Positions 1-8,217 are shown, numbered from the stretch's first letter. The stretch is DNA of 64,000 nucleotides from Oryzomonas japonica (GCF_008802365.1 NZ_VZQZ01000001.1:1-64000), one strand, 5' to 3'. The notes: generated by a model from the letters alone, not told the origin. Translations and numbers: made by a program.

Positions 1-190
1 CTTTGTCGATCTGCGTGACCGACAGGTTGAGATACTCTCCGAATTCGGCCTGTTTGTTGCCGGTAAAGATGTCGTTGAACCAGCCAAACTGGGTCGAGCT
101 TCTGCCGTGAATCTCCGCCGACCACGCAGCGGTCGAGCCAAACACAACCGCTGAACAGGCCAACAGGCAGAAAAATCTTTTACATGTCAT
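1..190 (-). CDS. Exported outer-membrane/porin-like protein, N-terminal fragment
   Basis: The 5' end of a minus-strand gene that runs off the left edge; only 63 codons are visible. It starts at an ATG (188-190) preceded by a perfect AAAGGAGG ribosome-binding site at 197-204. The protein opens with a signal peptide (MTCKRFFCLLACSAVVFG..., likely cleaved after ..AAWSA) and continues EIHGRSSTQFGWFNDIF, polar and aromatic-rich as in a beta-barrel start. I infer an outer-membrane or exported protein resembling Geobacter porin-like proteins. The exact family cannot be fixed from this fragment. The leader upstream is long and AT-rich. Confidence 0.6.
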   Translation of the reverse strand, partial: MTCKRFFCLLACSAVVFGSTAAWSAEIHGRSSTQFGWFNDIFTGNKQAEFGEYLNLSVTQIDK

Positions 191-464
191 CAGAAACCTC
201 CTTTCATGTAATCTCAAAACTTTAAAACCAAACAAACTTCGTGCGCTTCTTCACCACCTTTCTATCCCTTAATATCTGGTCAACGAGAACATTGCCAAAA
301 CACGAACACTTTATCGCCCTGACGCGAAACGGCGGCCAGCACAAGCCGTTTCTTACCGTTAAACGCAAAGCATCAATCGCATAATACATTGAAATACAAT
401 ATTAAAATAAAATTACGACGAAATCGAATAAGAATGAAGTGCATGCAAAGTTTACCGGCAAAAT

Positions 465-500
465 CGCCATATCACGCGTCCAACCGCGATATGGCGTTTT
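465..500. terminator. Bidirectional terminator-like hairpin
   Basis: CGCCATATC (465-473) pairs perfectly with GATATGGCG (488-496) around a 14-base loop. It is followed by TTTT on the plus strand and by ATTTT on the minus strand. No gene ends here, so it may be an attenuator in the leader of the left-hand gene rather than a gene terminator. Confidence 0.45.
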
Positions 501-606
501 CACGGGCGGGCAATCCCTGCCGCCCCAATCGGCACGACGGCGCAAGACCACCAAAAATATAATAATTAAAACTAGTTATATCTTTAAATTCCCTCACAGT
601 GGCGCA

Positions 607-628
607 AATACGGGTGTTACCCCGTATT
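607..628. repeat. Inverted repeat (AATACGGG ... CCCGTATT)
   Basis: Perfect 8-bp arms 607-614 and 621-628 separated by six bases. There is no T-run, so an operator or RNA stem is more likely than a terminator. It lies in the gene-free region upstream of both flanking genes. Confidence 0.45.
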
Positions 629-918
629 CGAGACCGATAATTACTGCACGAAACAGGCCAACAATACTTGTAACTTACTGATAAGAGTATTGTTTTAGAA
701 AAGTGACGAAAAAATAGCAGGATAGAAGATTGCTGCACAACGACTGCCGGTAACGATCACAATCACTGGTGGCGGTTCTCCGCGATTTAGCGCAAGCGAT
801 AACGCCAGATCGCCGCCCCCCCTGCGCCCTATGGCGGAGTTGCCCGCGCAGCAAGCGAGGGCCTTATGCCGTATACAAAACTGATACTAAACGTCATTGT
901 AAAAGTCAAGCATCGACA

Positions 919-948
919 TTGACAAATAGGTCGCATAGTTATTACTAT
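919..948 (+). promoter_or_regulatory. Sigma-70-type promoter of the FmdB-like gene
   Basis: A consensus -35 TTGACA (919-924), an 18-base spacer and TACTAT (943-948) as -10. Transcription would begin about 45 bases before the fmdB start codon. Confidence 0.6.
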
Positions 949-1001
949 AGTTTGAGCACCAAAGAAAAACCGATCAACCAAGGAGGTTGGAATAAGGAGT
1001 T

Positions 1002-1238
1002 ATGCCTGTCTACGAATATTGTTGTTCAGCCTGCAACCACCAGTTCGAGCTTCGTCAAAAATTTTCCGATCCGCCGGCCAGTGAATGCCCCAAGTGCGGC
1101 GGGGCCGTGCAAAAAATGATATCCTCCACCTCGTTCAGCCTGAAGGGTGATGGCTGGTTCAAAGAGGGATACTGCCACAAGGCGGATGGCCCCAAGCCCG
1201 CGGCCTGCGCAGGCGGAAGCTGTTGCGGGGGACATTGA
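1002..1238 (+). CDS. FmdB-family zinc-ribbon protein
   Basis: A 78-residue protein starting MPVYEYCCSACNHQFEL, the hallmark N-terminus of the FmdB putative regulatory family. Two CxxC knuckles (CSAC near residues 8-11; CPKC near 30-33) form a zinc ribbon. The tail is rich in Gly, Cys and His (CAGGSCCGGH), a second possible metal site. Two Shine-Dalgarno-like stretches precede it (980-986 and 994-999); the second fits this ATG. It has its own promoter and a strong terminator, so it is a single-gene unit. FmdB was named from a formamidase operon, but its biochemical role is unsettled, so only the fold is claimed. Confidence 0.85.
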   Translation: MPVYEYCCSACNHQFELRQKFSDPPASECPKCGGAVQKMISSTSFSLKGDGWFKEGYCHKADGPKPAACAGGSCCGGH

Positions 1239-1256
1239 CCCCCGGTGTCTACCTTG

Positions 1257-1284
1257 AAAATCCCCCGTTTGGGGGATTTTTTTT
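1257..1284 (+). terminator. Rho-independent terminator after the FmdB-like gene
   Basis: AAAATCCCCC (1257-1266), loop GTTT, GGGGGATTTT (1271-1280), then more T. Perfect 10-bp stem with a U-tract. Confidence 0.9.
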
Positions 1285-1462
1285 GTCGAAAATCATGTGC
1301 CGTCTCCCGGTAGCCCGCGAAAATATCTTTACAAATCACCGGGTTGAAACGTAGTATACAGTGACGTTCCCGCCCGCGCGCCACAGGGTTGTGCGTCTGG
1401 CATGACAATGGGACGGCAGAGAGGGTGACCAGCCAAAATCCGAACTAGCGAGAGGGGCTCAC

Positions 1463-2329
1463 ATGAAAGTCAAGAAAGCGGTATTTCCGGTCGCCGGACT
1501 CGGCACCAGATTTCTACCCGCCACCAAGTCCTCACCCAAGGAAATGCTGCCGTTGATCGATAAGCCACTGGTGCAGTACGTGGTCGAGGAAGCGGTTGCT
1601 TCGGGCATCGAGCAGATTCTGTTCGTTACCGGCAGGGGCAAGCGGGCCATTGAAGACCATTTCGACATCTCCATCGAATTGGAGTCGCATCTGGAGGAAC
1701 AGGGGAAACTGGCGACCCTGAAGGCCATCCGTGAAATAGCGGAGATGCTTGATATCTTTTATGTCCGCCAGAAAAAGGCGCTCGGGCTGGGGCACGCCAT
1801 CCTCTGCGCCAAGGACTTTGTGGGCAACGAGCCTTTTGCGGTCCTGCTGGGTGACGACATTATCGACAGCAAACGCCCCTGTTTGCGGCAACTGCTGGAT
1901 GTCTTCGAAGAGCGTGCAGGTTCGGTGCTGGCGCTTGAGAAGGTCCCCCTGGAGAATATCTCCTCCTACGGCTGCGTAAAGGCGGACCGGTTATCCGAAC
2001 GCGTCTTCCAGGTGGAGGACATGGTGGAGAAACCCAAACGGGAGGAGGCGCCTTCGGACATGGCCATTATCGGCCGTTACGTCCTGACGCCGCGGATCTT
2101 CGGGATTTTGGAACAACAGGAACCGGGCAAGGGGGGCGAGATTCAGCTTACCGACGCCATCCTCAAACTTTCAAAAGAAGAATCGGTGTACGGCTGTCTT
2201 TTCGAGGGATTGCGCCACGACTGCGGCGACAAGTTGGGCTTTCTCAAGGCCACGGTGGACATGGCGCTGAAACGGAGCGAGTTCAAGGTTGAGTTCGAGC
2301 GCTACCTGCATCAGAGACTGGCGCAGTAG
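1463..2329 (+). CDS. galU: UTP--glucose-1-phosphate uridylyltransferase
   Basis: A 288-residue enzyme that makes UDP-glucose from UTP and glucose-1-phosphate for polysaccharide and LPS synthesis. The nucleotidyltransferase signature FPVAGLGTRFLPATKSSPKE lies at the N-terminus, followed by the KPLVQYVVEEA segment, and LLGDDII (mid-protein) matches the metal/nucleotide-binding loop of GalU. The length is normal for the family. A GAGAGGGG ribosome-binding site lies 7 bases before the ATG. It stands alone, with fmdB upstream behind a terminator and convergent genes downstream. A phosphohexomutase that could supply its substrate is encoded at 62440-63849, far away in the window. Confidence 0.96.
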   Translation: MKVKKAVFPVAGLGTRFLPATKSSPKEMLPLIDKPLVQYVVEEAVASGIEQILFVTGRGKRAIEDHFDISIELESHLEEQGKLATLKAIREIAEMLDIFYVRQKKALGLGHAILCAKDFVGNEPFAVLLGDDIIDSKRPCLRQLLDVFEERAGSVLALEKVPLENISSYGCVKADRLSERVFQVEDMVEKPKREEAPSDMAIIGRYVLTPRIFGILEQQEPGKGGEIQLTDAILKLSKEESVYGCLFEGLRHDCGDKLGFLKATVDMALKRSEFKVEFERYLHQRLAQ

Positions 2330-2381
2330 CGGTTCCGGCGCAGCCCCAAGGGAGACGTCCCGGGGCTGCACGCCTGGCCAT

Positions 2382-2765
2382 CTATTTACGTTCCTTCTGC
2401 CAGACGTATTCCGGTTCGAAATAGGGGGCATAGAAACCGGGGAAGGGAAAAGGGAAGGTGAGGACCTCGCCCACGCCGCTCAGGGTTCTGACCAGCGTCA
2501 TGCCGATCCCCTTGAGAGGCCCGACGGTGAGCCCCATCCCGACCCCATCCTCGTGAAAAGTCTGATAGACCTGCTTCGGCAACTCCCACCATCCCAGAGT
2601 AACATTGGATACCCCGCGAACCATCTTGACAGACATCCCCCCGACCACCTCCTGGGGCGTCGAGGTCTCCACCGTCTTGAACTGGTCCGTGGCGCGGGAC
2701 GGTTGCGCGCAGAGGCTTACCGCCAGCAGGAGGCCCGCTGCCGTCAGGGAACGAATCCGCCGCAT
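2382..2765 (-). CDS. Exported TIGR04073-type (exosortase-associated) protein
   Basis: A 127-residue protein with a signal peptide (MRRIRSLTAAGLLLAVSLCAQPSRA) and a mature part containing MVRGVSNVTLGWWELPKQV, GPLKGIGMTLVRTLSGVGEVLTFPFP and a closing EPEYVW. This matches the pattern I know as the TIGR04073 family (putative exosortase-associated protein). It begins one base after the stop of its upstream paralog, so the two are an operon. Function is not established; no catalytic residues are apparent. The alternating hydrophobic stretches suggest membrane or envelope association. Confidence 0.75.
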   Translation of the reverse strand: MRRIRSLTAAGLLLAVSLCAQPSRATDQFKTVETSTPQEVVGGMSVKMVRGVSNVTLGWWELPKQVYQTFHEDGVGMGLTVGPLKGIGMTLVRTLSGVGEVLTFPFPFPGFYAPYFEPEYVWQKERK

Positions 2766-2766
2766 G

Positions 2767-3183
2767 CTAGTGCGCCTCCTGCGGGGAAGGCTCCGTACCG
2801 CTTTGGGAGGAAATTGCCGACGTATCCCGTTTGGGCTCCCAACCTTCCCACACGTAGGCCGGGTCGATCATGGGGTCGTAATAACCGGGTTGGGGGACAA
2901 GGAAGAAAACCGCCTCCGTCACGCCGATGAATCCCCGGTACAGCGTCATGCCGATCCCTTTGAGCGGACCAACGACATACCCGACCTTCCCCATATCGCG
3001 AACGGTCAGTACCGACTGTTTGGGGATTTCAACAATGCTGGTGGCAAAATTGGTTACGCCGCGGGTAAATTTGACGGCCATCTTTTCGGCGATCATCTCA
3101 GGCTGCTGATCGGCTCGGGCCATAACCGGAACCGTCAGTACGACGGCCAGTAGCATAACGGAAAGCAGCAGGTTCGTCTTCAT
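2767..3183 (-). CDS. Exported TIGR04073-type protein, paralog of its downstream neighbour
   Basis: A 138-residue protein with a signal peptide (MKTNLLLSVMLLAVVLTVPVMARA), then KMAVKFTRGVTNFATSIVEIPKQ, GPLKGIGMTLYRGFIGVTEAVFFLVP and DPAYVWEGW. It shares the order VRGVxN / ExPKQ / GPLKGIGMTL / ExxxFxxPxPG / xPxYVW with the next gene, so the pair arose by tandem duplication. It has an extra Ser/Pro-rich tail. A GGAGA ribosome-binding site lies just before the ATG. It is the first gene of a two-gene operon with galU converging on it. Role unknown. Confidence 0.75.
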   Translation of the reverse strand: MKTNLLLSVMLLAVVLTVPVMARADQQPEMIAEKMAVKFTRGVTNFATSIVEIPKQSVLTVRDMGKVGYVVGPLKGIGMTLYRGFIGVTEAVFFLVPQPGYYDPMIDPAYVWEGWEPKRDTSAISSQSGTEPSPQEAH

Positions 3184-3254
3184 GGCATCTCCTTTTGTCC
3201 GCGATTACTGTTCAGTAGCCTCTTACCACAAACGACCTCTGCATGCAAGAAGGT

Positions 3255-5495
3255 TCACAGGTCGAAAAGCGTCGGCTCCTTGGGAAGATACGGTTCGAAG
3301 CGCTGCTTGAGGTGGCGCAACTTATCGACGTAGTAGGGTATGTTTATATCGGGGCGCTCGGGGACGAAGGCGCTCACGGGGCGGCAATGCTCGTACGCCG
3401 TTGCGTCCCGGCCCGAGCCGCCGACATAGTAGCTGACCTGATCGCCGGCCCGGTAAACGCGCTGCGACGCCAGGGCGATCTCGAAGGCGGCGGCAGGGTT
3501 GCGCCGCCCCTTTTCGACCTTCTCCCGGTAGGTGGCCGGCGACTCGTTGAGCGTCTCCGTGCGGGCAACCCATGCCACATCCAGATCCCTGGACCGGAGG
3601 CGGGTCAGATACCCCTGGTACAGCCGCTCTATATCCGCCGATGAGCCGGTCAACAGCAGCGTAATGGCCTCACGCATGAACTCCCGCAGGTATCGCTCCA
3701 GCCCCCGGGAACGGAGTCCGCTCCCCCTGATGACGACCCGGCCGTCATACCCCAGGAGGGCGTAGTTCTTGGCCTTGTAGGCGAACATGGACCGGTACCT
3801 GCCGTCCATCTCCACCTCGATCCCTTCGGGAACCCCCTGGGATACCCGTTCCACAAGGGCCGCCTCGTCGGCCTCCGTAACGCACGAGTCCGGGGGCCTG
3901 AAGTAAATCCCGTCCGTATCCACCTCCACCGGCACCGCCCCCTCCGCCTTCAGCAACGCGATCATGCTCCTGATGGTCAGGCGCCCCAGGCGGGTCACCT
4001 CGGCGGCCGCCTCGGGGTCGGAAAAGTTGTGCAGCGGAGCCCCCAGGTAGCCGAAAAACGAATTGATCAGCACCTTGAAGACCTGTTGCAGGGCATCGTA
4101 GTAGTGGCGCTCGCTCTCGGCGGCGCTCTCCCGGGCAGCCCGCTTTGCCTCCAGCCGGAAGCGGCGCAGTTCCGCCAGCATCGGGAGGAAAAGCCCCAGG
4201 GTATCCTTGACCGGGCCGAGCCGGTAGGTCAGCATCAGGGAGGGGTATAGCGACGCCACGTCGCAATGGACGATCGGCCCCGAGACTCCCTGCACCGCAC
4301 TCTCCGTGTATCCCCCCTCGAAGGCGGGCGCTTCGCCGGTGCGTTGGGGGATGGCATGGCCACGGTGCAGGTACTCCCGCAGAAAGAGCGCATTGATCCG
4401 GGTTGCGTTGCCCCGCAGGGGGCAGTTCTGAAAGGAGTAGGGGAAGATGCGGGTCTGCAGGAACCAGGGGTAGCCCAGCAGGCGGAACAGGGCCAGGGTC
4501 TCGCGCACATCGTCCAGGTTATAGCGGTAGAGCAACTCCGGGTCATGGTCGAAGGTTGCGGCAATCCCGTTCCCCTCCAGGTAGACCCTCTCGTCAGCGG
4601 CGATGCCGAAATGCCGGGCCACCTGTTTCAGGCCGTGGCTTTCCAGGCTGCGCAGCGAGATGTCATAGAGCTGCACCAGAAAATAGGTATCGATGATATG
4701 GCGGCCGTACACATCCCACCGCGGATAGTCGATGACCTTCTCCGCCAGGGCCCAGCGGGAATTGGCCGTGATGTGGGGGGCGGCGCCGTTACGGCCCCAG
4801 GTGAGTCGGATGCCGTGCAGCGCGGCGCGCGTGGCGATGTACTCCAGGTCGAACCGGAAGATGTTGTGGCCGATGATGACATCCGGGTCGCAGCTTTGGA
4901 TCGCCTCGTTGAGCGCCCGGAGCATGGCCGGCTCGTCGAGCAGGTCGCCGCGCAGTACGGTTTCCTGGCCGTGGGAATCCTTGAGGGCGATGGAGACGAT
5001 CCGGTCTTCCCGGCGTTTTGGGTTCGAGAACTCGAACCCCTCGGCGCAGTAGGTTTCTATATCCAGCGCCAGGCAGCGCAGGTCGCCGAACTCCAGCCCC
5101 TTGAACAGCGTAGCGCCGGTGGTCAGCAGGTACTGGTGGGAAAGGTCGGAGATGAACAGGTAGGGGGCGTCGGCGCTGCCGGCAGGCACCCCGGTTTTGG
5201 CGGCCAGGAAGTCCCGCGCCGTCAGGCAATCGCCCCATGAATCGAACAGGAGTTGGAACCGGTAGAAATCGTCGCCCGCCAATTGACGCACCGAGCAGGG
5301 CGCCCGGCAACCGCTCACTAGGGCCGGGTCACTGAGCAGGATGAACGGGCGGAACGGCTCGTCATGGAACTGGACACCATGACCCGTCCTGAAAAAGAGG
5401 CGCATAAACGGGCCCGCCGGCTCCACGGCAATGATGCCGGTCCGGTTGTCATGGCCGAACAGTAACGGATTTTGTCCCATATCGCTCATCTGCAT
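3255..5495 (-). CDS. polB: Family B DNA polymerase (DNA polymerase II)
   Basis: A family-B polymerase of about 746 residues with proofreading. Exonuclease motifs are LALDIETYC (Exo I), IIGHNIFRFDLEYI (Exo II) and YNLDDVRETLAL (Exo III). Polymerase motifs are DVASLYPSLM (A), KVLINSFFGYLG (B) and VEVDTDGIYF (C, with DTDG where DTDS is more usual). The C-terminus ends PTLFDL, reminiscent of a sliding-clamp-binding tail. I placed the start at 5493-5495 (MQMSDMGQNPLLFG), behind GAGAGAG. The open frame reaches back to 5645, but that extension translates repeat DNA and is not credible. ATGs at 5489 and 5480 are alternatives. In Escherichia coli Pol II serves damage tolerance and fork restart. Confidence 0.9.
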   Translation of the reverse strand: MQMSDMGQNPLLFGHDNRTGIIAVEPAGPFMRLFFRTGHGVQFHDEPFRPFILLSDPALVSGCRAPCSVRQLAGDDFYRFQLLFDSWGDCLTARDFLAAKTGVPAGSADAPYLFISDLSHQYLLTTGATLFKGLEFGDLRCLALDIETYCAEGFEFSNPKRREDRIVSIALKDSHGQETVLRGDLLDEPAMLRALNEAIQSCDPDVIIGHNIFRFDLEYIATRAALHGIRLTWGRNGAAPHITANSRWALAEKVIDYPRWDVYGRHIIDTYFLVQLYDISLRSLESHGLKQVARHFGIAADERVYLEGNGIAATFDHDPELLYRYNLDDVRETLALFRLLGYPWFLQTRIFPYSFQNCPLRGNATRINALFLREYLHRGHAIPQRTGEAPAFEGGYTESAVQGVSGPIVHCDVASLYPSLMLTYRLGPVKDTLGLFLPMLAELRRFRLEAKRAARESAAESERHYYDALQQVFKVLINSFFGYLGAPLHNFSDPEAAAEVTRLGRLTIRSMIALLKAEGAVPVEVDTDGIYFRPPDSCVTEADEAALVERVSQGVPEGIEVEMDGRYRSMFAYKAKNYALLGYDGRVVIRGSGLRSRGLERYLREFMREAITLLLTGSSADIERLYQGYLTRLRSRDLDVAWVARTETLNESPATYREKVEKGRRNPAAAFEIALASQRVYRAGDQVSYYVGGSGRDATAYEHCRPVSAFVPERPDINIPYYVDKLRHLKQRFEPYLPKEPTLFDL

Positions 5496-5514
5496 GGCGG
5501 CGACTCTCTCTAAG

Positions 5515-5651
5515 AGGTTGTTGAAAAACAGCCATCTCGCCGCCGTCCTCGAAGTCCCTTTGTGCGGCGTAGCGCTGCTACGCCTCCGTGTGGCCTTCTG
5601 CGGGTGCGACGATCTGACTATTTTTGAACAACCTGGGCTTTTCAACAGCCT
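5515..5651 (+). repeat. Interspersed MITE/REP-like repeat, copy 1
   Basis: Runs from AGGTTGTTGAAAAACAGCC (5515) to CTATTTTTGAACAACCT (ends 5634), with an extra half-end TTTTCAACAGCCT to 5651. The ends are inverted repeats, and an internal palindrome GGCGTAGC-GCT-GCTACGCC sits in the middle. It ends about 20 bases upstream of the polB start. Same family as 23730, 42686, 54968 and 62275. Confidence 0.85.
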
Positions 5652-5791
5652 ACAAGTGTGCCGTGGTTACTGGCGGCTGAACAAAAAAGGCGCAGCAAGA
5701 ATGCCGCGCCTTTTCACGAATGGTGCCCGTATGGCCACGGGAGGATCGTGGCGTCCTTTAGCGGGCATCGGGTACACAGCATGTCTCCATG

Positions 5792-6391
5792 TTATTTGGC
5801 ATGTTTGGCGAGGTAGCTGGCAACCCCTTCCTCTGTCGCTTTCATGGCTTCGTCGCCCTCCTGCCAGTTGGCCGGGCAGACCTGATCGCCGTGGGTTTCG
5901 ACGAATTGGAGGGCATCCACCATGCGCAGGGCTTCAGCCACATTGCGGCCCAAGGGCAGGTCGTTGATGACCGCGTGACGGATGACGCCTTTGGTATCGA
6001 TCAGGAAGAGGCCGCGCAGGGCAACGGATTCGTTGAAAAGGATACCGTATTCCCTGGCGATGCTCTTGTTCAGGTCGGACACCAGCGGGTACTGGATGTT
6101 GCCGATGCCGCCGTCCTCGACCGGGGTGTTCTTCCAGGCCAGGTGGGTGAATTTGGAGTCGATGGAGACACCGATCACCTCGGTGTTGCGCTTTTTGAAC
6201 TCGTCCAGCTTCTTGTTGAAGGCCAGGATCTCGGACGGGCAGACAAAGGTGAAGTCCAGCGGGTAGAAGAACAGGACGACGTTTTTGCCCTTGAGGCTGG
6301 ACAGGGTGATCTGGCCGAAGGTATTGTCGGGCATGACCGCATCGGCGGTGAAATCGGGGGCTTGTTGGGTGACGAGTGTTGCGATAGGCAT
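5792..6391 (-). CDS. 2-Cys peroxiredoxin (AhpC/Prx1 type)
   Basis: A 199-residue thiol peroxidase that reduces H2O2 and organic peroxides. The peroxidatic Cys lies in DFTFVCPSE (about residue 51) and the resolving Cys in DQVCPANW (about residue 170). These are the hallmarks of typical 2-Cys peroxiredoxins. Length and the tail after the second Cys are normal for the class. A ribosome-binding site (GGAGAG) precedes the ATG. A good promoter with an overlapping inverted repeat lies upstream (6414-6462). No ahpF is adjacent, so reduction presumably relies on thioredoxin or another donor. Confidence 0.95.
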   Translation of the reverse strand: MPIATLVTQQAPDFTADAVMPDNTFGQITLSSLKGKNVVLFFYPLDFTFVCPSEILAFNKKLDEFKKRNTEVIGVSIDSKFTHLAWKNTPVEDGGIGNIQYPLVSDLNKSIAREYGILFNESVALRGLFLIDTKGVIRHAVINDLPLGRNVAEALRMVDALQFVETHGDQVCPANWQEGDEAMKATEEGVASYLAKHAK

Positions 6392-6413
6392 GGGATTCTC
6401 TCCTTTTTTGGAA

Positions 6414-6436
6414 TAGTTACATCGAATGAGTAACTA
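6414..6436. promoter_or_regulatory. Operator-like inverted repeat over the peroxiredoxin start site
   Basis: TAGTTAC (6414-6420), 9 bases, GTAACTA (6430-6436): a perfect 7-bp inverted repeat that overlaps the -10 and the predicted transcription start of the peroxiredoxin promoter. That position suits a repressor. The protein that binds is not known. Confidence 0.45.
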
Positions 6437-6462
6437 ATACCAGCCAATCGGGCACCTGTCAA
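6434..6462 (-). promoter_or_regulatory. Sigma-70-type promoter of the peroxiredoxin gene
   Basis: On the minus strand a consensus TTGACA (6462-6457), a 17-base spacer and TATTAG (6439-6434). About 45 bases separate it from the start codon. Confidence 0.65.
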
Positions 6463-6600
6463 GAGGATAAAAATAGTCTTTTAGTCTTTTTATTCCAAAG
6501 GCGCGGTGAAACCGGCAACTTGCCGGCTGTTACCGGAAAACTGGCGGCAAAAATGTTCTTGACTCTTTGTTTCAAGCGTTTTAGTTTAATATTAAATCGT

Positions 6601-6614
6601 TTGACATTAATCAA
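6601..6614. promoter_or_regulatory. FNR/CRP-type box upstream of the nitroreductase gene
   Basis: TTGAC-ATTA-ATCAA matches the FNR half-site pair TTGAT-N4-ATCAA at 9 of 10 positions. It lies 124 bases before the nitroreductase start, in front of a redox gene cluster, so oxygen- or redox-dependent control is plausible. Confidence 0.45.
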
Positions 6615-6737
6615 ATGTGTAACCGGCGAGCGATGAGGACCAGTCGCTTACCGCGGGGCAGGGAAACAGCGGTACTCCTGCTGACGATCTGACCAGTCAC
6701 GGAAGCAGTCTTTCAATAATCTAAAAGGAGATGTTTT

Positions 6738-7340
6738 ATGAAGAGTTCATTTTGGGATGCCGTAAAGACGAGAAGATCCTATTACACCATCAGCAAGGAA
6801 CGGGTCGCCACTGATGAGCGGATCGAGGAGATCGTAGGGGAGGCGGTGAAACATGTGCCGTCATCGTTCAATTCGCAGAGCGCCCGGGTGGTCATCCTCC
6901 TCGGCGAACAGCATGATCGGTTGTGGGATCTGACCAAGGACGAATTGCGGAAGATCGTGCCGCCGGAGAGTTTTCCAGCTACCGAAGGCAAGATTGATGG
7001 CGCGTTTCGCAGCGGCTACGGTTCGATTCTCTATTTTGAAGATACCAGCGTCATCAAAGGGTTGCAGCAAAAGTTTCCGTTATACCAGGATAACTTCCCC
7101 GTCTGGTCCAACCAGTCCTCAGGCATGTTGCAGTTTGCCATATGGACGGCTTTGGAAATTGAGGGATTCGGTGCCACGTTGCAGCACTACAATCCGGTTA
7201 TCGACGAGGCGGTAAAAACCGCTTGGGACATCCCGGCGGCATGGAAGCTGATGGCCCAGATGCCGTTCGGCAAGCCGGTTTCCCAGCCCGATGAAAAAGA
7301 GTTTCAACCTTGTGCGAAGCGGGTAAGACTATTCAAATAG
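6738..7340 (+). CDS. Nitroreductase-family flavoprotein (Hbn1/YdgI-like group)
   Basis: A 200-residue protein with the nitroreductase opening FWDAVKTRRSYYTIS, the FMN-contacting PSSFNSQSARVVIL segment, and WSNQSSGMLQFAIWTALEIEGFGATLQHYNP, a variant typical of the yeast Hbn1-like oxidoreductase subgroup. FMN-dependent NAD(P)H oxidoreductase activity is expected from the family; the substrate is unknown. AAAAGGAG lies 7 bases upstream of the ATG. It heads a cluster with a small Cys protein and reverse rubrerythrin, which suggests a role in oxidative or nitrosative stress in an anaerobe. Confidence 0.88.
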   Translation: MKSSFWDAVKTRRSYYTISKERVATDERIEEIVGEAVKHVPSSFNSQSARVVILLGEQHDRLWDLTKDELRKIVPPESFPATEGKIDGAFRSGYGSILYFEDTSVIKGLQQKFPLYQDNFPVWSNQSSGMLQFAIWTALEIEGFGATLQHYNPVIDEAVKTAWDIPAAWKLMAQMPFGKPVSQPDEKEFQPCAKRVRLFK

Positions 7341-7375
7341 CTTTTGCAGCTACCACGATAAAGGAGCATAATGCC

Positions 7376-7564
7376 ATGGCAACAGAGACGAAAAACGATA
7401 CCTGCAGCGTTCGTGAGGAACACCAAGGTCACCTCTGCGAATTGGAAAGCCAGCAGGAGTGGGACATTATCAAGCAGGTCACGGACCAGCCGACGGTCAG
7501 GTGCGAGAACTGCGGCAACGTGGCAAATTCCCCCAGAAACGTCTGTATGCCCACTGATTTATAG
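7376..7564 (+). CDS. Small Cys-containing protein, unknown function
   Basis: A 62-residue acidic protein ([19 protein letters not shown]...) with Cys at C10 and C22, then a CENCGN knuckle and a Cys near the C-terminus (NVCMPTDL). The ATG at 7376 is preceded by AAGGAG (7361-7366). An ATG at 7371 is out of frame and gives no sensible product. The knuckle suggests a metal-binding mini-protein. It sits between the nitroreductase and reverse rubrerythrin genes in the same orientation, so a shared redox role is inferred only from context. Confidence 0.7.
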   Translation: MATETKNDTCSVREEHQGHLCELESQQEWDIIKQVTDQPTVRCENCGNVANSPRNVCMPTDL

Positions 7565-7674
7565 GGATTTGGTTACTTGGCCCGTTGCCATGGTTTCACC
7601 GTGGCACGCCGTGCGGTAAAACCTGCCTCACGGCCAGCACTATAAAATCACCTGCAAAGGAAAAGGAGCGTGTA

Positions 7675-8217
7675 ATGAAGAAATTCGTCTGTACCATCTG
7701 CGGCTATGTTCACGAAGGAGATGCTCCCCCGGCCGAGTGTCCTCAATGTAAGGCCCCGGCGGAGAAATTCGTCCTGAAAGACGACCGCGACCTTAGTTGG
7801 GCCGATGAGCACCGGATCGGTGTCGCACAAGGAGTCGATCAGGAGATCATCGAAGGTCTCAGAAGTAACTTCATGGGCGAATGCACCGAAGTCGGCATGT
7901 ATCTGGCCATGAGCCGTCAGGCTGACCGCGAGGGACATCCCGAAGTTGCCGAGGCCTATAAACGAATCGCTTTCGAGGAAGCGGAGCATGCCGCCAAGTT
8001 TGCCGAGTTGCTGGGAGAAGTCGTCAAAGCCGACACCAAGGCAAACCTTACGGTGCGTGTTGAAGCGGAAAACGGAGCCTGCAAGGGCAAAAAAGAGTTG
8101 GCGACCAAGGCCAAGCAACTCAATTACGATGCCATTCATGACACCGTTCATGAGATGTGCAAGGACGAAGCTCGCCACGGGCAAGTCTTCGCCGGTCTGT
8201 TGAAACGCTACTTCTGA
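7675..8217 (+). CDS. Reverse rubrerythrin (N-terminal rubredoxin plus di-iron ferritin-like domain)
   Basis: A 180-residue protein. Residues 1-35 are a rubredoxin-like iron site (CTICGY ... CPQCKAP), and the rest is a four-helix di-iron domain with [36 protein letters not shown] and [18 protein letters not shown] carrying the Glu/His ligands. In ordinary rubrerythrins the rubredoxin domain is C-terminal; here the order is reversed, as in the NADH-peroxidase type of clostridia and other anaerobes. It should reduce H2O2 to water with electrons passed through the rubredoxin site. An AAAAGGAG ribosome-binding site lies 8 bases before ATG 7675. Last gene of the redox cluster. Confidence 0.93.
   Translation: MKKFVCTICGYVHEGDAPPAECPQCKAPAEKFVLKDDRDLSWADEHRIGVAQGVDQEIIEGLRSNFMGECTEVGMYLAMSRQADREGHPEVAEAYKRIAFEEAEHAAKFAELLGEVVKADTKANLTVRVEAENGACKGKKELATKAKQLNYDAIHDTVHEMCKDEARHGQVFAGLLKRYF

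Larger units (their letters stand above)
191..918. other. Long AT-rich non-coding divergent region
   Basis: About 730 bases without a credible gene, between the divergent exported protein and fmdB. Short reading frames here lack ribosome-binding sites and family signatures. It holds two clear inverted repeats (465-496 and 607-628) and stretches of A/T at 360-440 and 550-600. It probably carries the promoters of the left-hand gene and its leader RNA. I saw no complete riboswitch. Confidence 0.6.

Noticed and set aside
585-640. Cobalamin-type riboswitch on the minus strand (GCGCCACTGTGAGG)
   Set aside because: Only one short box is present; the G-rich leader and the B12 box are missing.
5496-5645. 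N-terminal extension of the DNA polymerase frame to 5645
   Set aside because: The 50 extra codons translate repeat DNA shared with other loci and lack a ribosome-binding site; the polymerase starts near 5495.
7371-7619. Frame from ATG 7371 in the Cys miniprotein region
   Set aside because: The alternative frame is Arg/Ser-rich, without conserved features, and overlaps the better-supported frame from ATG 7376.
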